A stretch of 22,670 nt of DNA, taken from the NCBI GenBank assembly GCA_964221845.1, contig CAXPZW010000045.1, positions 1-22,670 on the forward strand, written 5' to 3'. This document shows, piece by piece, positions 1 to 7,888 of the stretch (its first letter is position 1; each line of letters begins with the position of its first letter). The notes under the pieces were generated by a model. It was not told the DNA's origin. It saw only the letters and a list, made by a program, of their open reading frames with translations, and ran no database searches. The DNA is from CAXPZW01 sp964221845 (GTDB lineage Bacteria; Bacteroidota; Bacteroidia; Flavobacteriales_D; Sanyastnellaceae). Both the position numbers and the translations under genes were made by a program.

Positions 1-590
1 CAGTTGTCGGTGGCGGTCAGGTCTACAGGAGCAGGCACGTCACCTGCACATTGTACAGTCACATCCGCGGGAGCAGCAGGAGCTACAGGGGCGAGGTTAT
101 CGTTGACACTGATGGTCTGCGAAACACTAGCGCTGTTGCCGCAACTATCGGCAAAGGTCCAAGTGCGCACTACAGTGAAGTTGTTCGGGCAAGACCCCGG
201 GGTGATCACCTCAGAAGGAGATACAGTGATGTCACCATCGCAGTTGTCGGTGGCGGTCAGGTCTACAGGAGCAGGCACGTCACCGGCACATTGTACAGTC
301 ACATCGGCCGGAGCAGCAGGAGCAACCGGAGCAGTGGTGTCGTTCACGGAAATGGTCTGGCTGATTGAGGACGCATTGCCGCAGGCATCTACAAAGTCCC
401 ACGTGCGAACGATGGTAAAGTTGTTCGGGCAGGCTCCCGGCGTCACCACAGCCGAAGGAGACACGGTAATGTCTCCGTCGCAGTTGTCGGTGGCCGTCAG
501 GTCCATGGCTGCGGGAATGTCTCCGGGACATTCCAAGAACACGTCTGCAGGAGCTGCAGGCGCCACTGGAGCTGTGGTGTCTGCTGCGGT
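1..590 (-). repeat. 240-bp in-frame tandem repeats encoding HYR-like domains
   Basis: The phrase CAGTTGTCGGTGGC (or GGCC variant) recurs at 1, 241 and 481, an exact 240-bp period equal to 80 codons. Bases 1-60 and 241-300 differ at one position, while flanking parts of the units differ much more. That patchiness suggests recent unequal exchange or gene conversion within an older array. The third unit (481 to about 590) is the most diverged. The array runs off the left edge, so the copy number is unknown. Confidence 0.9.
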
Positions 591-1787
591 ATATACCTGA
601 TCACAAGAAGCGGTGCTTTGACCGTCATCAACGGTATAGGTGTACGTCACAGTGTAGGCATCACCGGGGCATCCCGAGCCTGAAGTAGCGGTGCTCACAG
701 AGACTGAGGTGGGGCCGCAAGCACTGTTGATGACAACCGATGCTGGGTCAGCTGTGGGAATGTCCGCGACGCACTCAAACGCACCACCAGCAGGACAGGC
801 AATGTCCAAACCGGCACAACATATTGGCGATGTTCCGCTTGTAGAAAAGCCGCAATCTCCTGAATTGACCGGGTCAGCGCAAGAGAGGGTAGAAGGGGAG
901 ACTTCAGAGACCGTAACGTCGTAATCGGTGCCTTCTGGGTACACCAAGGTAAAGCTGCCGGAGGTGGCAGTGCCATCTCCAGTGTTGCCCAGGCATACAT
1001 CCGATGAAATGCTGATGGCGTTGGGGTCGGCGGCGGTGTACTGGCCGTTGATCCCAGTCACATCCAAGGTCAGAGTGTAGGTGCCATCGCCGTTGCACAC
1101 GGCGGTTTCGCCAGTGTTTTCAATGCTACATGCTACGATATCCGAGTCGCCGCACCCAAAGCGCGCTTTGAAGTTGAAACCGAAGTCTTCGTCGACGCGG
1201 TCCCAGATCATCACGTAGTAATTGGTGGGAAGCAGGATGTCGGGTACCAGAAAGGGTTGGTCTGCCCAACCGTTGAAGTTGACCCCACAGTACTGGAAGG
1301 TCAAGTCGTTGCAATCGCCTGAGAGGCCGTTGGGGCCGACGAAGTTGGTGGGAGAGTTGCTGTAGAACAAGGCCCACGCAATCTGATCTGAGTTGTTGAC
1401 CACTTGGAACTCGAACGTTCCGGCCAGCTCGCGCACGTCAAAGTTGAACCATGCTACCGCTTGGCCTTCGTCTGGAGGAAGCACCAGTACATCCAAACCT
1501 GTCGAAGGATCTATACACGTCCCGGCTGTAACCGAAATGACGCTGCTGTCGTAACAGGAGTTGGGAGAAATGTTGGACTGCGTATTTGCAGCATTGCCAC
1601 ACGCCACGATCCCTGCGGGAGGTCCAGCATTTGGAGAATCGTCAATGGAACCGTCTGGGTTCCACGATGCGCCGTCTTCCCAGCGATCTGCATCACATGG
1701 GCCGCCGTTGCATTGCGCGGAAAGATCTGAAGTCAGCAGCAGGCACACACATGAGGCCAGCACTGCTTGGAGTATGTGTTTAGTCAT
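1..1787 (-). CDS. Large secreted HYR-like repeat protein, C-terminal part outside the window
   Basis: The frame is open from the ATG at 1787 to the left edge (595 codons, no stop), so the C terminus is missing. Residues 1-25 form a signal peptide ending LLLTSDLSAQ. Residues 26 to about 200 are a Cys-containing beta-rich region that I cannot assign. Residues 200-395 look Ig-like, with paired Cys and a segment reading YTVTYTYTVDDGQSTASC. From about residue 400 there are 80-residue repeats, each with DLTATDNCDGDITVSPS, then CPNNFT.VRTW, then a CGN motif and SQTISVND. These resemble HYR/HYR-like extracellular repeats of Bacteroidota adhesins and cell-surface proteins. Inference: an exported surface or released protein, probably a type IX secretion substrate, but the C-terminal signal that would prove this lies outside. 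Its function is unknown. A -7 box lies about 46 nt upstream. Confidence 0.85.
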   Translation of the reverse strand, partial: MTKHILQAVLASCVCLLLTSDLSAQCNGGPCDADRWEDGASWNPDGSIDDSPNAGPPAGIVACGNAANTQSNISPNSCYDSSVISVTAGTCIDPSTGLDVLVLPPDEGQAVAWFNFDVRELAGTFEFQVVNNSDQIAWALFYSNSPTNFVGPNGLSGDCNDLTFQYCGVNFNGWADQPFLVPDILLPTNYYVMIWDRVDEDFGFNFKARFGCGDSDIVACSIENTGETAVCNGDGTYTLTLDVTGINGQYTAADPNAISISSDVCLGNTGDGTATSGSFTLVYPEGTDYDVTVSEVSPSTLSCADPVNSGDCGFSTSGTSPICCAGLDIACPAGGAFECVADIPTADPASVVINSACGPTSVSVSTATSGSGCPGDAYTVTYTYTVDDGQSTASCDQVYTAADTTAPVAPAAPADVFLECPGDIPAAMDLTATDNCDGDITVSPSAVVTPGACPNNFTIVRTWDFVDACGNASSISQTISVNDTTAPVAPAAPADVTVQCAGDVPAPVDLTATDNCDGDITVSPSEVITPGSCPNNFTVVRTWTFADSCGNSASVSQTISVNDNLAPVAPAAPADVTVQCAGDVPAPVDLTATDN

Positions 1788-1833
1788 CGGTTTATGAGTC
1801 GCGTGAGACGTTCGTCTCCAGTTTTAAGCACCA

Positions 1834-1841
1834 CAAATTTA
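1834..1841 (-). promoter_or_regulatory. Probable -7 promoter box of the HYR-like gene
   Basis: The minus strand reads TAAATTTG, an exact match to the Bacteroidota -7 consensus TAnnTTTG. It lies 46 nt upstream of the ATG at 1787. No clear -33 TTG element is seen at the usual distance. The leader contains a small inverted repeat, GAGAC-GTTC-GTCTC, at 1805-1818. Confidence 0.45.
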
Positions 1842-1934
1842 ACAAAAGGTCAATAGAAACCCCATTTTTGGTCTTATATCGTCAAAAAAAATGGTTTTAT
1901 CGAAATCTGAAGACGAGTGTATGTACCCCGGATT

Positions 1935-2246
1935 TCAGGGACAAGTCGTCCCCAACAATCCCAGTACGAACAGAATGTCTGTGGTGTCGGTCCGGCCGTC
2001 TTGGTTGCCATCTCCGGGGCAATCGCCGTTCTCACAGCCCAAATCACTCAGCATCAGGAGCATGTCGCCGCTGCCCACTGCGCCGTTCTTGTCCACATCT
2101 GCAGGACAGAATGCACATGCCTCTGCTTCAAGGTCAACCAAGCCGGCAGCTTCGAAGAAGCTCACGGTTGCGCTCACGCTGGTTTCATTTCCAGCATAAT
2201 CGGTGGATGTGATTCCGAGAGTAAAGTGAGGGAGAGGGCGTTTCAA
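1935..2246 (-). pseudogene. Orphan C-terminal fragment of a secreted protein with dockerin-like tail
   Basis: The open frame encodes about 103 residues but has only a TTG start and no signal peptide. It begins inside what looks like the last strands of an extracellular beta domain (TSTDYAGNETSVSATVSF). Two EF-hand-like dockerin repeats follow: DVDKNGAVGSGDMLLMLSDLG, then DGNQDGRTDTTDILFVLG, ending LLGTTCP-stop. Its reading frame continues upstream, without interruption except the TAG at 2274-2276, into the frame of the dehydratase gene. I infer that the 5' part of a secreted-protein gene was deleted and the remnant now abuts the dehydratase stop codon. Alternatives are a short expressed protein or a reservoir for recombination with the HYR-like gene just downstream. 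The tail matches the ends of the two secreted proteins at 20536 and 20976. Confidence 0.55.
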
Positions 2247-2273
2247 GAAATGCGAAGGTACAACCGCCTGCGA

Positions 2274-4154
2274 CTAGGCCGGGGAGCTCCCGGGTGAGTC
2301 CAGGGCTTCAAAGTCCGAATTGTTCGACACGTACTCGGGTACGATGGACTTGAGCTGGCGCACCAGGGCGGTGTTGTTCTGGGCGGCAAACAAGTCCAAG
2401 AGCTCGGCCACTTGGGCGTCCACCTGGCCTTTTTCGGTCGGCCGGATGCGGGCGCGCAGGATTTTGGGGTGGTGGGTGGGGAGGGTGTTTTCGGCGGTGT
2501 TCAACAGTTCTTCATAGAGCTTCTCGCCTGGGCGTAACCCGGTGAACTTGACCTCGATGTCGCGTCCTTCTTCCAAGCCGCTGAGCTGGATCATGTTGCG
2601 CGCCAGGTCCACAATCTTGATGCTCTCGCCCATGTCAAAGACAAAGATCTCTCCGCCGTCGCCCATGGCCCCGGCTTCCAGCACCAGTTGTACCGCTTCT
2701 GGAATGGTCATGAAAAAGCGGGTCACTTCCGGGTGGGTCACTGTGAGTGGACCACCTGCCGCAATTTGCTTGCGGAAAATCGGAATCACGCTGCCGTTGC
2801 TGCCCAGCACATTGCCAAAGCGGGTAGTGATGAACTTGGTGTTGCCGCCTCCGACTTGGGCCACCATTTCGGCCACGCGTTTGGTGGCGCCCATGACGCT
2901 GGTGGGGTTTACGGCCTTGTCGGTGCTGACTTGGACAAAACGTTCTACGTCGTGCTTGACTGCCAATTCCACCAAGTTGCGGGTGCCGAGCACATTGGTG
3001 TTCACCGCCTCACTGGGGTTGACCTCCATGAGGGGCACATGCTTGTATGCCGCGGCGTGGTAGACCAGTTGAGGTTGGAAGGTGTCAAACACGTGGGCCA
3101 ACCGCTCCGCACTTCGGATGTCTGCGATCACAGGTTCATAGTCCACTTCACTCTTGGCGCGCAGCAATTCACGGTCGAGTTCAAAGAGCGGGGTTTCTGC
3201 TTGGTCTAGGGCGATGAGTTTGGCAGGGGAGTAGGCCAACAGTTGGCGACACAACTCACTGCCTATGGAGCCTGCCGCACCGGTCACCAGTACCACTTTA
3301 CCGGCCACTTGGGAGCGCACATCACTGCTGTCGAGTTGGATGCGGGGGCGGCCCAAGAGGTCCTCGATTCGAATTTCGCGGAGTTGCTTGAGCGTGAGGT
3401 CTCCGCCGATCCATTGCTTGAAAGGCGGAACGTTCATCACTTGAATGCGGTGCTTGAGTGCCGCTTCAATCACTTCTGCTTTACGGGTGGGCGCAATGTT
3501 TTGTATGGAGATGATGAGCTGGTCCACTTTACCACTGGCAAACAACTCGTCCATTTTTTCGCTGGGGTAGATGCTGACGCCCTCGAGCTTTTTGCCGCCT
3601 TTTTCGCGGTTGTCGTCCAAGAAGGCCACCACTTCAATGCCGCGGCGCACTTCCTGCTCCACCGCGCGTTTGGTGATGATCCCCGACTCACCCGCGCCAA
3701 AAATGGCTACACGCGTTTTGGCCTTGGCCGGCGTCTTGAGCTCCAAGTAGAGCATCTTCACTCCAATGCGCATGGCAATCAGGGCAAACAAGCTGGCCAG
3801 GTACTCGATCAGCAAAATAGAATTGGGCAGCAGATACAGTTTGTTGCCCGTGGCTTTCCAGCCCAAGTTGGCAGCGGCCATGACCACAGTGCCAATGGTC
3901 AGCACCGAAAAAATGCGCAAGGTGTCTTGCGAGGAGGTGTATCGGATGATGCCTGCGTAGGTGCGTCCAAACAGGAAGGACAGCGCACGCACGCCAATGA
4001 AGATGGGGAAGAAGGCCAGACCAATGCTTACCTCGGACGCAGGCGGGTTGAACTCAAAGCGCAGCAGGTACGCAAACGCGTAGGCAAACGTGCATATCAG
4101 CACATCAGCGGCAAAGATCATCCAGCGCGGGGTGTGGGCCCGGTTCAGCAACAT
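2274..4154 (-). CDS. Membrane-bound nucleoside-diphosphate-sugar 4,6-dehydratase, WbpM/PglF/CapD type
   Basis: Taken from the ATG at 4154 (626 aa); a TTG at 4172 in the same frame would add six residues. Four hydrophobic segments occupy roughly residues 10-135. A first Rossmann-like region contains AIFGAGESG near residue 150. The catalytic SDR domain starts with VLVTGAAGSIGSELC at about 288-302. The family active-site stretch STDKAVNPTSVMGATKR lies at about 410-426, with Met and Lys where classical SDRs have Tyr and Lys, as known for WbpM and FlaA1-like enzymes. Later motifs include RFGNVLGSNGSVIP and FTGLRPGEKLYEE. Length fits the inner-membrane family, which dehydrates UDP-GlcNAc-type substrates for capsule, O-antigen or glycan synthesis. 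It lies 34 nt downstream of porT, probably in one transcript. Inference: it may supply sugars for the surface polysaccharide to which type IX cargo is attached. Confidence 0.92.
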   Translation of the reverse strand: MLLNRAHTPRWMIFAADVLICTFAYAFAYLLRFEFNPPASEVSIGLAFFPIFIGVRALSFLFGRTYAGIIRYTSSQDTLRIFSVLTIGTVVMAAANLGWKATGNKLYLLPNSILLIEYLASLFALIAMRIGVKMLYLELKTPAKAKTRVAIFGAGESGIITKRAVEQEVRRGIEVVAFLDDNREKGGKKLEGVSIYPSEKMDELFASGKVDQLIISIQNIAPTRKAEVIEAALKHRIQVMNVPPFKQWIGGDLTLKQLREIRIEDLLGRPRIQLDSSDVRSQVAGKVVLVTGAAGSIGSELCRQLLAYSPAKLIALDQAETPLFELDRELLRAKSEVDYEPVIADIRSAERLAHVFDTFQPQLVYHAAAYKHVPLMEVNPSEAVNTNVLGTRNLVELAVKHDVERFVQVSTDKAVNPTSVMGATKRVAEMVAQVGGGNTKFITTRFGNVLGSNGSVIPIFRKQIAAGGPLTVTHPEVTRFFMTIPEAVQLVLEAGAMGDGGEIFVFDMGESIKIVDLARNMIQLSGLEEGRDIEVKFTGLRPGEKLYEELLNTAENTLPTHHPKILRARIRPTEKGQVDAQVAELLDLFAAQNNTALVRQLKSIVPEYVSNNSDFEALDSPGSSPA

Positions 4155-4188
4155 CGGGCGAAAGATAGCCAATGGGGACGGAGCGCTA

Positions 4189-4905
4189 TTATCCTTCGAA
4201 CGTAAAGGAAACGATCACCGATCGGGTGCGCAGGCTTTCGATGGGAGAGGAGAAGCGGGTATCCTCTTGGATCAGCACATTCTTCAGGCCTGTGGCTACC
4301 TTCACTTCCATCCCAAACTTGAAGTAGGGCAAAAAGAAGTCGATGCCGCCGCCAGCGTCTATGCTGTAGTCAGTCTTGCTGAGCTTGAGGATCTTTTCGT
4401 CTGCGCTTTGGTTGTCCACGTCCTTTTGGGACTGCATGTCGATGGAGTACTTGCCTCCAATCAGGGCGTAAGCCGCAAAGTTGTTGATGCGGTTGGTGCG
4501 CAGCTTCCAGACCACTGGCAAGTCCAAGTACACGGATTCGGTGCGCTTGAGGATGGGCTCCACTCGCTGCTCATCATTCAGGAAACGGTAGTACAAACCG
4601 CGGTCTTGAAACGAGAGACCTGGAATGAAGCGGGCGTGGAAATTCTGGGTCAAATCCGCAGAGGCCAACAGCGCGAGGTTGAAGCCGCTTTGGGATGCGT
4701 TGTCGATGCTCAGCAAACGGTTGTCGAAGTCGTAATCAGGCTTGACGCGGATGTAGAAATCCGAGGTGTTCAAGCTCAGCAGGAACCCAAAGTGAAAGCC
4801 ACGGTAGTCAAACCCTTGCAGGTTTTGCGGCTTCAGGGATTGGGCACCGGCGCCAACAGACAAGCAGAGCAGGAGGGTAGCAGCCAGAAATTGCTTCACG
4901 TTCAT
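4189..4905 (-). CDS. porT: PorT family protein of the type IX secretion system
   Basis: The protein is 238 aa from the ATG at 4905. An upstream in-frame start at 4947 is less likely because it would place the signal peptide internally and start inside the promoter region. Residues 1-22 (ending LCLSVGAGAQ) are a signal peptide. The mature part has the PorT pattern: FHFGFLLSLNTSDFYI near the start, a RFIPGLSFQDRGLYYRF block, a conserved ALIGGKYSIDMQSQKDVD block, then DYSIDAGGGIDFFLPYFKFG and a C-terminal strand ending VIVSFTFEG, typical of an outer-membrane beta-barrel. PorT/SprT is required for type IX secretion and gliding-related export in Bacteroidota. It has its own -7 box 23 nt upstream and sits between a DUF4199 gene and a sugar dehydratase. 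I am confident in the family; the exact role of PorT within the secretion machine is not settled. Confidence 0.88.
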   Translation of the reverse strand: MNVKQFLAATLLLCLSVGAGAQSLKPQNLQGFDYRGFHFGFLLSLNTSDFYIRVKPDYDFDNRLLSIDNASQSGFNLALLASADLTQNFHARFIPGLSFQDRGLYYRFLNDEQRVEPILKRTESVYLDLPVVWKLRTNRINNFAAYALIGGKYSIDMQSQKDVDNQSADEKILKLSKTDYSIDAGGGIDFFLPYFKFGMEVKVATGLKNVLIQEDTRFSSPIESLRTRSVIVSFTFEG

Positions 4906-4928
4906 CAGAGTACAGCGTGTTGGGTCTT

Positions 4929-4936
4929 CAAAAGTA
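4929..4936 (-). promoter_or_regulatory. Probable -7 promoter box of porT
   Basis: The minus strand reads TACTTTTG, an exact TAnnTTTG match, 23 nt before the porT ATG. It lies in the 61-nt gap after the DUF4199 gene, so porT may be transcribed both from here and by readthrough from rho. Confidence 0.45.
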
Positions 4937-4966
4937 GCAAACGGCAACGGGCCGGTTTTGTTGCGG

Positions 4967-5539
4967 TCAGCGGAAGATCACCCCTCGGAATAAGGCGGTA
5001 ATGATCAGGCTGCAGAACGAGCCCCACAGCATAAGCAACAAGAATGAGCCCCCGGTGGTAAACATGGGATTCAGTAGCGAACGGAAACTCTCTTCTGAAC
5101 GGCGCATGAATTCCTCGCGGGTGGCGCCCTCCTCGATCATGTCGTTTTCGGCCACAAAATCCTCAAAGCTGGGGTATTCGTCGAGTGCATTACTGACCTC
5201 GGCCAACCGTTGCTGCACCCGGTCTTCGATCAGACCGGGGTCGATCACAAAGTGGTACACCACAATGAAACCGCCCACGATCATCACGTACAAGCCCACG
5301 CGTTGCAGCGCAGACTTGATGTCGTCCAACATGTTGGTTTCTGATGGTGCAATGCGTCGGTAGCGAGCCCACAGCGTATGCGCGGCAATGGCCAAGATGA
5401 AGGCCATGTTGCTGAACACCCCTATGTCCCAGCCCAACGAGGCTTGGTCCAAGTAGAGGAAGACCATTTTTTGGATGATCCACAGCAGTGCCAGGCTGTA
5501 GACAAACGCTTTGGAACTCTGCGCTGGCGCGGATTGCAT
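4967..5539 (-). CDS. DUF4199-like integral membrane protein
   Basis: This 190-aa protein starts with ATG 5539, three bases after the rho stop codon, so it is probably co-transcribed with rho. Hydrophobic segments lie at about 12-30, 36-57, 81-100 and 164-187. The charged stretch between segments three and four (ALDEYPSFEDFVAENDM and following) is predicted soluble. The arrangement, with an NPMFTTGG turn before the last hydrophobic segment and a final SLIITALFRGVIFR, matches the Bacteroidota DUF4199 family, whose function is unknown. There are no catalytic motifs. Family assignment is from memory of the pattern, not a search. Confidence 0.72.
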   Translation of the reverse strand: MQSAPAQSSKAFVYSLALLWIIQKMVFLYLDQASLGWDIGVFSNMAFILAIAAHTLWARYRRIAPSETNMLDDIKSALQRVGLYVMIVGGFIVVYHFVIDPGLIEDRVQQRLAEVSNALDEYPSFEDFVAENDMIEEGATREEFMRRSEESFRSLLNPMFTTGGSFLLLMLWGSFCSLIITALFRGVIFR

Positions 5540-5542
5540 GGC

Positions 5543-7228
5543 TTAGCCGTTCATGCTCACCAAGAACTCGGTGTTGTCCATGGTGCGTGAAATGCGGTCT
5601 TTCACAAATTCCATGGCCTCCACAGGATTCATATCGGCGAGGTGTTGACGCAGGATGTTGATGCGCTGCAGTACGTCGGCCTCCAGGAGCAAATCGTCGC
5701 GACGGGTACCCGAGGCAATGATGTCGATGGCTGGCCAAATGCGGCGGTTTGAGATGCGGCGGTCGAGCTGGAGCTCCATGTTACCGGTACCCTTGAATTC
5801 CTCAAAGATGACCTCGTCCATTTTCGAACCGGTCTCGGTCAGAGCGGTGGCGATGATGGACAGCGATCCCCCGTTTTCGATGTTACGCGCGGCACCAAAG
5901 AAGCGCTTGGGTTTGTGCAATGCGTTGGCGTCCACACCACCCGTCAAGACCTTACCTGAGGCAGGCGATACGGTGTTGTACGCACGCGCCAGACGGGTGA
6001 TCGAATCCAGGAGGATGCACACGTCGTGTCCGGTTTCCACCATGCGCTTGGCCTTCTCGAGAACGATGTTGGCAATCTTCACGTGGCGATCTGCAGGCTC
6101 GTCGAAGGTTGAAGCGACCACTTCGGCGTTTACGCTGCGTTTCATGTCGGTCACCTCCTCGGGGCGCTCGTCGATGAGCAGGATGATGAGGTAGGTTTCC
6201 GGGTGGTTCTTGGCGATGGCGTTGGCCACATCCTTGAGCAGGGTGGTCTTACCCGTTTTAGGCTGCGCCACGATCATACCACGCTGTCCTTTACCAATGG
6301 GCGCAAACAGGTCCATGATGCGCATCGACAATTTGCTGTTGTCGTCTGCGATGCGGAAACGCTCGGCCGGGAAAAGAGGGGTGAGGTATTGGAATGGTAC
6401 ACGGTCGCGAACCACGTCGGGGTCCTTGCCGTTGATTTTTTGGACGTTGATCAGCGGGAAGTACTTCTCGCCCATTTTGGGAGGACGGATGTCGCCGATC
6501 ACGGTGTCGCCGGTTTGCAGTCCGTACAGCTTGACTTGCTGTTGGCTTACGTAGACGTCGTCCGGTGAGTTGAGGTAGTTGAAGTCTGAAGAACGGAGGA
6601 AACCGTAGCCGTCAGACATCATTTCCAGCACGCCTTCGGCAACGACGAGGCCGTCGAAGTTGTAGCCGTGCTCGTCAGGAGCGCCTTTGCGGCCGCGGTT
6701 GTTGCGGTCGCGGTTGTTGCGGTCCTTGTTGTTATTGTTGTTGTCGCGGCGGTTGTTGTTGTCGCGGTTGTTGTTTTCGCCGCGGTTGTTGTCGCGTTTG
6801 TTGTCACGCTTGTCGTTGTCACCGCGGTTGTTGTCTCGCTTGTTGTCGCGGTTGTTGTCGCGGTTGTTGTTGTCGCGGTTGCCGCGTCCGCCTCGGCGGT
6901 CTTGGCGTCCTTCGCCGTCTTTCATGTCCTCCTTTTGATCGTTGGACTGTTCGCCTTCTTTCTTGGCCTCTTGTTCTTGGCCTTTGGCGTCGTCGTCAGA
7001 ACGGCGTCCGCGACCTCGGCCACGTGACTTGGGTGCTTCCGCAGGGACTTCAGCCTCGGCAGAAGGGGCTTCCTTTTTGACAGACGCAGGCTTGATGGCT
7101 TGCTCGTCAAGGATTTTATAGATCAAGTCCTGCTTCTTGAGCTTGTCGGACTTTTTGATTTCAAGGGTCTTTGCAATTTCTCGCAGCTCAGCAACTTTCT
7201 TGCTGTTCAATTCCAGGATGTCGTACAT
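5543..7228 (-). CDS. rho: Transcription termination factor Rho with long disordered Asn/Arg/Asp-rich insertion
   Basis: The protein is 561 aa from ATG 7228 (MYDILELNSKKVAELREIAK). The frame extends upstream to 7354, but that extension crosses the divergent promoter region and is not Rho-like. Residues 1-45 are the Rho_N helical domain. Residues 50-185 are low-complexity and charged, with dense repeats of DNN, RDN and NNR at about 117-178. The RNA-binding cold-shock-like domain follows (DGYGFLRSSDFNYLNSPDDVYVS, about 206-228). Walker A is AQPKTGKTTLLK at 321-332 and Walker B is VCILLDSITRLARAYN at 403-418. The Q-loop/R-loop region and the C-terminal NTEFLVSMNG are intact. Long disordered Rho inserts are known in Bacteroidota, and that of Bacteroides thetaiotaomicron Rho is reported to drive phase separation. 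Rho is an RNA-dependent hexameric helicase that terminates transcription. Confidence 0.97.
   Translation of the reverse strand: MYDILELNSKKVAELREIAKTLEIKKSDKLKKQDLIYKILDEQAIKPASVKKEAPSAEAEVPAEAPKSRGRGRGRRSDDDAKGQEQEAKKEGEQSNDQKEDMKDGEGRQDRRGGRGNRDNNNRDNNRDNKRDNNRGDNDKRDNKRDNNRGENNNRDNNNRRDNNNNNKDRNNRDRNNRGRKGAPDEHGYNFDGLVVAEGVLEMMSDGYGFLRSSDFNYLNSPDDVYVSQQQVKLYGLQTGDTVIGDIRPPKMGEKYFPLINVQKINGKDPDVVRDRVPFQYLTPLFPAERFRIADDNSKLSMRIMDLFAPIGKGQRGMIVAQPKTGKTTLLKDVANAIAKNHPETYLIILLIDERPEEVTDMKRSVNAEVVASTFDEPADRHVKIANIVLEKAKRMVETGHDVCILLDSITRLARAYNTVSPASGKVLTGGVDANALHKPKRFFGAARNIENGGSLSIIATALTETGSKMDEVIFEEFKGTGNMELQLDRRISNRRIWPAIDIIASGTRRDDLLLEADVLQRINILRQHLADMNPVEAMEFVKDRISRTMDNTEFLVSMNG
6695..6880 (-). 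repeat. Low-complexity GTT/GCG repeat tract within rho
   Basis: On the plus strand this is a run of TTGTTGTCGCGG-like 6-12 bp units with small variations, including TTGTTATTGTTG. It encodes the Asn/Arg/Asp-rich part of Rho. The units stay in multiples of three, so the tract can expand or contract without breaking the frame. The plus-strand Val/Ala- or Leu/Arg-rich open frames here are artefacts of this repeat. Confidence 0.85.
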
Positions 7229-7417
7229 ACGAACGGTTGGATGGGGATTCAGAGTAAAGGCTGTGTTCCTAGAGGCGGAAAACAGAGATCGGTAACGGAA
7301 TGCTGCCAATCGTGGAGCAAGTATACCGAGAATTTTACAAATGACAACGCACAACAGGGTGCGGAATTGTCAACAGTTCTCGGATTGCAAGGACGCACGC
7401 CGCGCCGCTTCAGCAGG

Positions 7418-7425
7418 TATATTTG
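7418..7425 (+). promoter_or_regulatory. -7 promoter box four bases before the DUF4293 start codon
   Basis: TATATTTG matches TAnnTTTG exactly. Only CAGC separates it from the ATG at 7430, so the predicted transcription start is at or within a few bases of the start codon. No clear -33 element is visible. Confidence 0.6.
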
Positions 7426-7429
7426 CAGC

Positions 7430-7888
7430 ATGATTCAACGCATTCAAACGCTGTTTCTCGGTGGGGTGGCGCTCGTGGTAGGGCTGCTGCTCGCGATTCC
7501 CTTCGCCCATGAGCCTTTGGCCGACGGAGGAACCTTCTCTCATTCTGTGCTCAACGGGCTCAACAAAGGTGTGTCTGCCTACCAGACCTGGGCCGCCGTG
7601 TGCTTGGGACTGATGGCCATCACACTTCCCTTTGTGGTATTTGTGGTGCTTCAGTTCAAAAATCGCAAGCGCCAACTCGGCCTGATCAACGTGCTGTATT
7701 TACTGCTGGTGGGGATTGCGGTGTGCGTCTACACCATGACCACCACCTACGCAATGGACGCTGCCGAAGGTGCCACACGTGCCTTTGGGTTCTATCTGCC
7801 GGTGGTAGGATTGCTGCTGGCGGTGCTGGCAGGCATCTTCATCCGCAAAGACGAGCGCTTGGTCAAATCCCTGGACCGCATCCGATGA
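7430..7888 (+). CDS. DUF4293-like membrane protein
   Basis: This 152-aa protein begins MIQRIQTLFLGGVALVVG, the characteristic start of DUF4293 proteins of Bacteroidota. Four hydrophobic segments lie at about 6-24, 47-67, 78-98 and 116-138. A basic linker (QFKNRKRQLG) follows the second, and the tail is charged (RKDERLVKSLDRIR). It is divergent from rho, a neighbourhood common for this family. The start is fixed by the family N terminus and by the -7 box four bases upstream. A further in-frame upstream extension to 7100 would overlap rho and is rejected. It overlaps the next gene by ATGA. Function unknown. Confidence 0.85.
   Translation: MIQRIQTLFLGGVALVVGLLLAIPFAHEPLADGGTFSHSVLNGLNKGVSAYQTWAAVCLGLMAITLPFVVFVVLQFKNRKRQLGLINVLYLLLVGIAVCVYTMTTTYAMDAAEGATRAFGFYLPVVGLLLAVLAGIFIRKDERLVKSLDRIR

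Noticed and set aside
4..600. Long plus-strand open frame opposite the HYR-like repeats
   Set aside because: It has no signal or domain of its own. Its apparent repeats mirror the 80-residue repeats of the minus-strand gene, which has a signal peptide and Cys pattern.
1..600. Regular repeats considered as a CRISPR array
   Set aside because: The period is 240 bp, in frame, and encodes protein domains; there are no short repeats with unique spacers.
1868..2297. Overlapping plus-strand frames in the region before the dehydratase
   Set aside because: No signal peptide or domain. The minus strand here contains clear EF-hand-like motifs, so these are mirror frames.
3243..4205. 320-codon plus-strand frame opposite the dehydratase
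   Set aside because: His- and Gly-rich composition without motifs, while the opposite strand carries complete dehydratase motifs.
6668..7027. Plus-strand Val/Ala-rich open frame that looks like a membrane protein
   Set aside because: It is the complement of the Asn/Arg/Asp-rich tract of rho; the hydrophobicity is an artefact of reading GTT/GTC/GCG repeats.
7229..7354. N-terminal extension of rho to an upstream start
   Set aside because: The extra residues are not Rho-like and would run through the divergent promoter region; family members start near MYDILELN.
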